A stretch of DNA of 64,000 bases from an uncultured Oscillospiraceae bacterium (GTDB taxonomy: Bacteria; Bacillota; Clostridia; Oscillospirales; Oscillospiraceae), in the NCBI GenBank assembly GCA_934593275.1, contig CAKTQE010000004.1:20374-84373 (forward strand), read 5' to 3'. Positions 62,038-64,000 of the stretch are shown here, piece after piece. Both the position numbers and the translations under genes were made by a program. Every line of letters starts with the position of its first letter. The first letter of the stretch is position 1. A model generated the notes under the pieces. It saw nothing but the letters and a program-made list of their open reading frames with translations, was not told the origin of the DNA and ran no database searches.

Positions 62038-63456
62038 TCATTCCGGTTGTTCATCCAAATATTCCTTTACCTGGTCCAACAGTTCCTTGGCTTCCGTAAC
62101 CGCGTTCTCGTCATCCCCCGCGTCAATGGATGCCTGCAAATACGCTGCCGCCGCCAGGTGATCTTCCAGTCGAATTTCGCACAGCGCGGCATTATACATA
62201 CAAACTGAGGTGTATTCCCCTCGCTCCGCGGATTCCAGGAAGTATTCTACCGCCTGTTCGTCCTTGCCCACGCTCATGGCACAAATGCCCGCGTAGTAGG
62301 TGATTTCTGACAGCTGGGCATTCTGTTTTCGTGCTTGCTCAAAGGCCTGGAGGGCGGCTTCGTAGTCGTTTTTTATGAAATAGGAGAACCCGATCCACTG
62401 GTTCAGCTCTCCCATCTCTCCATCGGTTCCTCCCTGGGCTTCCATCAGTTCCAGGGCTTTTCCCCCATCCTGAATCACCGCGTCATAGTCTTTCAGAATG
62501 TAGTCACAGGCCACCCTCTGTACCCACAGGAGTTTTTCATCGGCATAGCCCGCCCGGATGGCGGCATCAAAGGATTTTCTGGCATCCTCATACCGTTGGG
62601 CTTCCATCCGGCACATGCCCAGCATGGCATGGACATCGCCGGTGGGGTCTTCACCGCCCTCCCGCAGATACCGTTCCAGGTCCCGCAAGGCTCCCTCCGT
62701 ATCTCCCAGGAGGATGCGGCATCTGCCCCGGGCGGCAAGGATATTCACCTCGTAATTCTCGCTGGAAATGGCCTGGGTGTAGCACTTTTCGGCGTTTTCA
62801 TAATCCTGGGCACTTTCGTAAAGGCCCCCCAGTGCCGCCTGGATCACCGGCTGGGGACCTGCCAGGGACTCATACCGCTTTAGGTCCTCTACCGCCGCCT
62901 CCGTATTGCCCAGCTCGCTTTCCATCTGCGCCCGGAGGAGGTAGGCATCCGGTATGGTATCATCCAGCTGCAATGCCTTGTCGTAGCAATCCTGGGCCGT
63001 TTTAAAGTCCTCTGTCAGGGTAAACAGGCTGCCCTTTCGGAGCCACAGCAGGGCCAGTTCTCCGTCAGAGTCCCCGGAATACAGCTCAATACAGTGTTCC
63101 AGGTAGCCAATGGCCTCCTTGTAGTCCCCCTTGGCAATGCTGAGGGAGGCGTAGGTTTCAAATTCCTCAAAGGTTTTCGGCTTTCGCACCGCATTGGTGA
63201 GGATTTGCCAGGCCCGTTCCACCGCTGGCTCATTCAGGTAGCCCGTATTGCTTTGCAGTACCTGAGAGGCATATTCCAGGGCAGAACCCGCATAGGCCTT
63301 CCGCAAGTCCCGGACCCGGGCCTCCCAGGCAAGCATCATGCTGCCCAGCAGCACCGCCGCCAGGGCAAAGGCCAGAACCCTCCTGCCTGTGCGGTAGGCA
63401 AAGGAAAACCGCTCCGGTTTTGCCGCTGTCTGTATATTCAATGTTTCCATGGTCAT
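62038..63456 (-). CDS. membrane-anchored TPR protein
   Basis: 472 residues from the ATG at 63456; the next ATG (63450) is equally possible and neither has a strong ribosome-binding site. The in-frame ATG at 63609 lies within the promoter and is excluded. A single hydrophobic span at about 25-45 (numbering from 63456), flanked by Arg, anchors the protein. The rest is about ten tetratricopeptide repeats (for example FKTAQDCYDKALQLDDTIPD, EDARKSFDAAIRAGYADEKL, YEAALQAFEQARKQNAQLSE). TPRs hold protein partners together. The stop is 39 bp before the giant gene ATG with no terminator between, so the two are probably one operon; a scaffold or secretion-assisting role for the giant protein is a reasonable guess but unproven. 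Confidence 0.85.
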   Translation of the reverse strand: MTMETLNIQTAAKPERFSFAYRTGRRVLAFALAAVLLGSMMLAWEARVRDLRKAYAGSALEYASQVLQSNTGYLNEPAVERAWQILTNAVRKPKTFEEFETYASLSIAKGDYKEAIGYLEHCIELYSGDSDGELALLWLRKGSLFTLTEDFKTAQDCYDKALQLDDTIPDAYLLRAQMESELGNTEAAVEDLKRYESLAGPQPVIQAALGGLYESAQDYENAEKCYTQAISSENYEVNILAARGRCRILLGDTEGALRDLERYLREGGEDPTGDVHAMLGMCRMEAQRYEDARKSFDAAIRAGYADEKLLWVQRVACDYILKDYDAVIQDGGKALELMEAQGGTDGEMGELNQWIGFSYFIKNDYEAALQAFEQARKQNAQLSEITYYAGICAMSVGKDEQAVEYFLESAERGEYTSVCMYNAALCEIRLEDHLAAAAYLQASIDAGDDENAVTEAKELLDQVKEYLDEQPE

Positions 63457-63599
63457 CACACTCGCCGCATTTGATTTTCGGAATTTTGCCGCCCGTTCCC
63501 GCTGCCGGTATTTCCGGCAACACAAGGACGCAGAGGGATTTTTCGGTAGACACTCCCCCTGTTTTTTTCTGGTTCCGTATATTGTTGGCTTGTATGCCA

Positions 63600-63628
63600 A
63601 GTATAGCAAAAAATCATTAAAAAGGCAA
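63600..63628 (-). promoter_or_regulatory. promoter of the TPR-giant adhesin operon
   Basis: Minus strand: -35 TTGCCT (63623-63628), 17-bp spacer, -10 TATACT (63600-63605). The predicted start near 63593 leaves a leader of about 137 nt before the TPR start codon. The remaining gap 63630-63859 shows no gene I can support. Confidence 0.7.
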
Positions 63629-63859
63629 GATAACCCAGGGATATTTGGATATACTCACAAATCCGGGACTCTTTTTTTATGAAATATGTCCAATCAGCAA
63701 GGACATCCGTTTCCCGCACAGCGACATCCAGATGTAATTTTCGCATATCTTTTTTTCTTCCCCGGCGGCTCCGGAAGAAGCAACCCAAGTCTCTGTTCTG
63801 CCAGCAAAGGCTCCCGGTGAAATTCTGGCCAAGCACCCCATATCCAAGGAAACTTTTTC

Positions 63860-63888
63860 TTGCTGTCCTATAGAGAATGTGGTATACT
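63860..63888 (+). promoter_or_regulatory. promoter of the gene at the window end
   Basis: -35 TTGCTG (63860-63865), 17-bp spacer, -10 TATACT (63883-63888). A CGCTTTTT..AAAAAGCG hairpin lies in the 5' leader (about 63911-63936). Confidence 0.75.
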
Positions 63889-63958
63889 ACTAAAGAAAAG
63901 TAGAAGTATGCGCTTTTTTCATTGGCATAAAAAGCGTCTTAGAAAGAAGGATCACTGC

Positions 63959-64000
63959 ATGTATCGAAAATTTGGGAAGCGGATTTTAGGCATTATCCTT
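63959..64000 (+). CDS. 3'-truncated gene, first 14 codons only
   Basis: An ATG at 63959, 7 bp after AGAAGGA and 70 bp downstream of a good promoter, opens a frame MYRKFGKRILGIIL that continues past the window. A basic start followed by hydrophobic residues suggests a signal peptide or membrane anchor. Nothing more can be said. Confidence 0.65.
   Translation, partial: MYRKFGKRILGIIL

Noticed and set aside
63456..63836. Minus-strand 126-codon frame upstream of the TPR gene
   Set aside because: It spans the predicted promoter, has no ribosome-binding site and resembles no protein family.

Overview
The window looks like a chromosome segment from a fairly GC-rich member of the Clostridia, probably a gut Oscillospiraceae/Ruminococcaceae-type Firmicute. 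The reasons are strong Shine-Dalgarno sites, consensus -35/-10 promoters, ZTP and preQ1-I riboswitches, a BlaI/M56 regulatory pair, and IMP made by a separate AICAR transformylase and PurO-type cyclohydrolase. This placement comes from gene content and style, not from a marker gene.

Layout. 1-2065 (+): the 3' part of an MFS/GPH-like transporter, then a membrane-anchored glycerophosphodiester phosphodiesterase. 2376-7462 (-): a BlaI-type repressor, translationally coupled to a BlaR1-like M56 metalloprotease whose external sensor domain is replaced by two beta-helix modules. Downstream, with its own promoter, come a 50-residue exported peptide and a lipoprotein made of two more modules of the same kind. 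7645-12362 (+): a ROK sugar kinase, then a heterodimeric ABC exporter. 12415-13968 (-): a membrane-anchored leucine-rich-repeat-like protein. 14155-24697 (-): a compact purine operon purE-F-M-N-O-H-D-L led by a ZTP riboswitch. 25012-25524 (-): queT behind a preQ1-I riboswitch and two tandem terminator hairpins.

25804-33273: a tRNA-Pro(TGG) gene followed by a small degraded island bounded by an imperfect 87-bp direct repeat. It holds a ParM/serine-recombinase chimera, an FtsX remnant, two TetR units with clear operators, and a row of small-molecule genes (hydrolase, GNATs, TfoX-like, YoaP-like, AraC/GyrI-like). At least three genes in that row are truncated or internally deleted. Many of these genes look like leftovers of an integrative element.

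33337-63456 (-): one 28.7-kb open reading frame encodes a secreted 9,553-residue adhesin-like protein (LktA/filamentous-haemagglutinin style beta-repeats, InlB-like modules, RTX-like motifs, alpha-helical inserts). It is preceded by a membrane-anchored TPR protein that probably shares its promoter. At 63959 the first 14 codons of a further gene (+) run off the end.

The most unusual content is the BlaI/M56/beta-helix regulatory set, the roughly 1-MDa surface protein with no recognisable anchor, a PurF lacking the usual N-terminal cysteine nucleophile, and the palindromic repeats with copies of tRNA sequence around the island.
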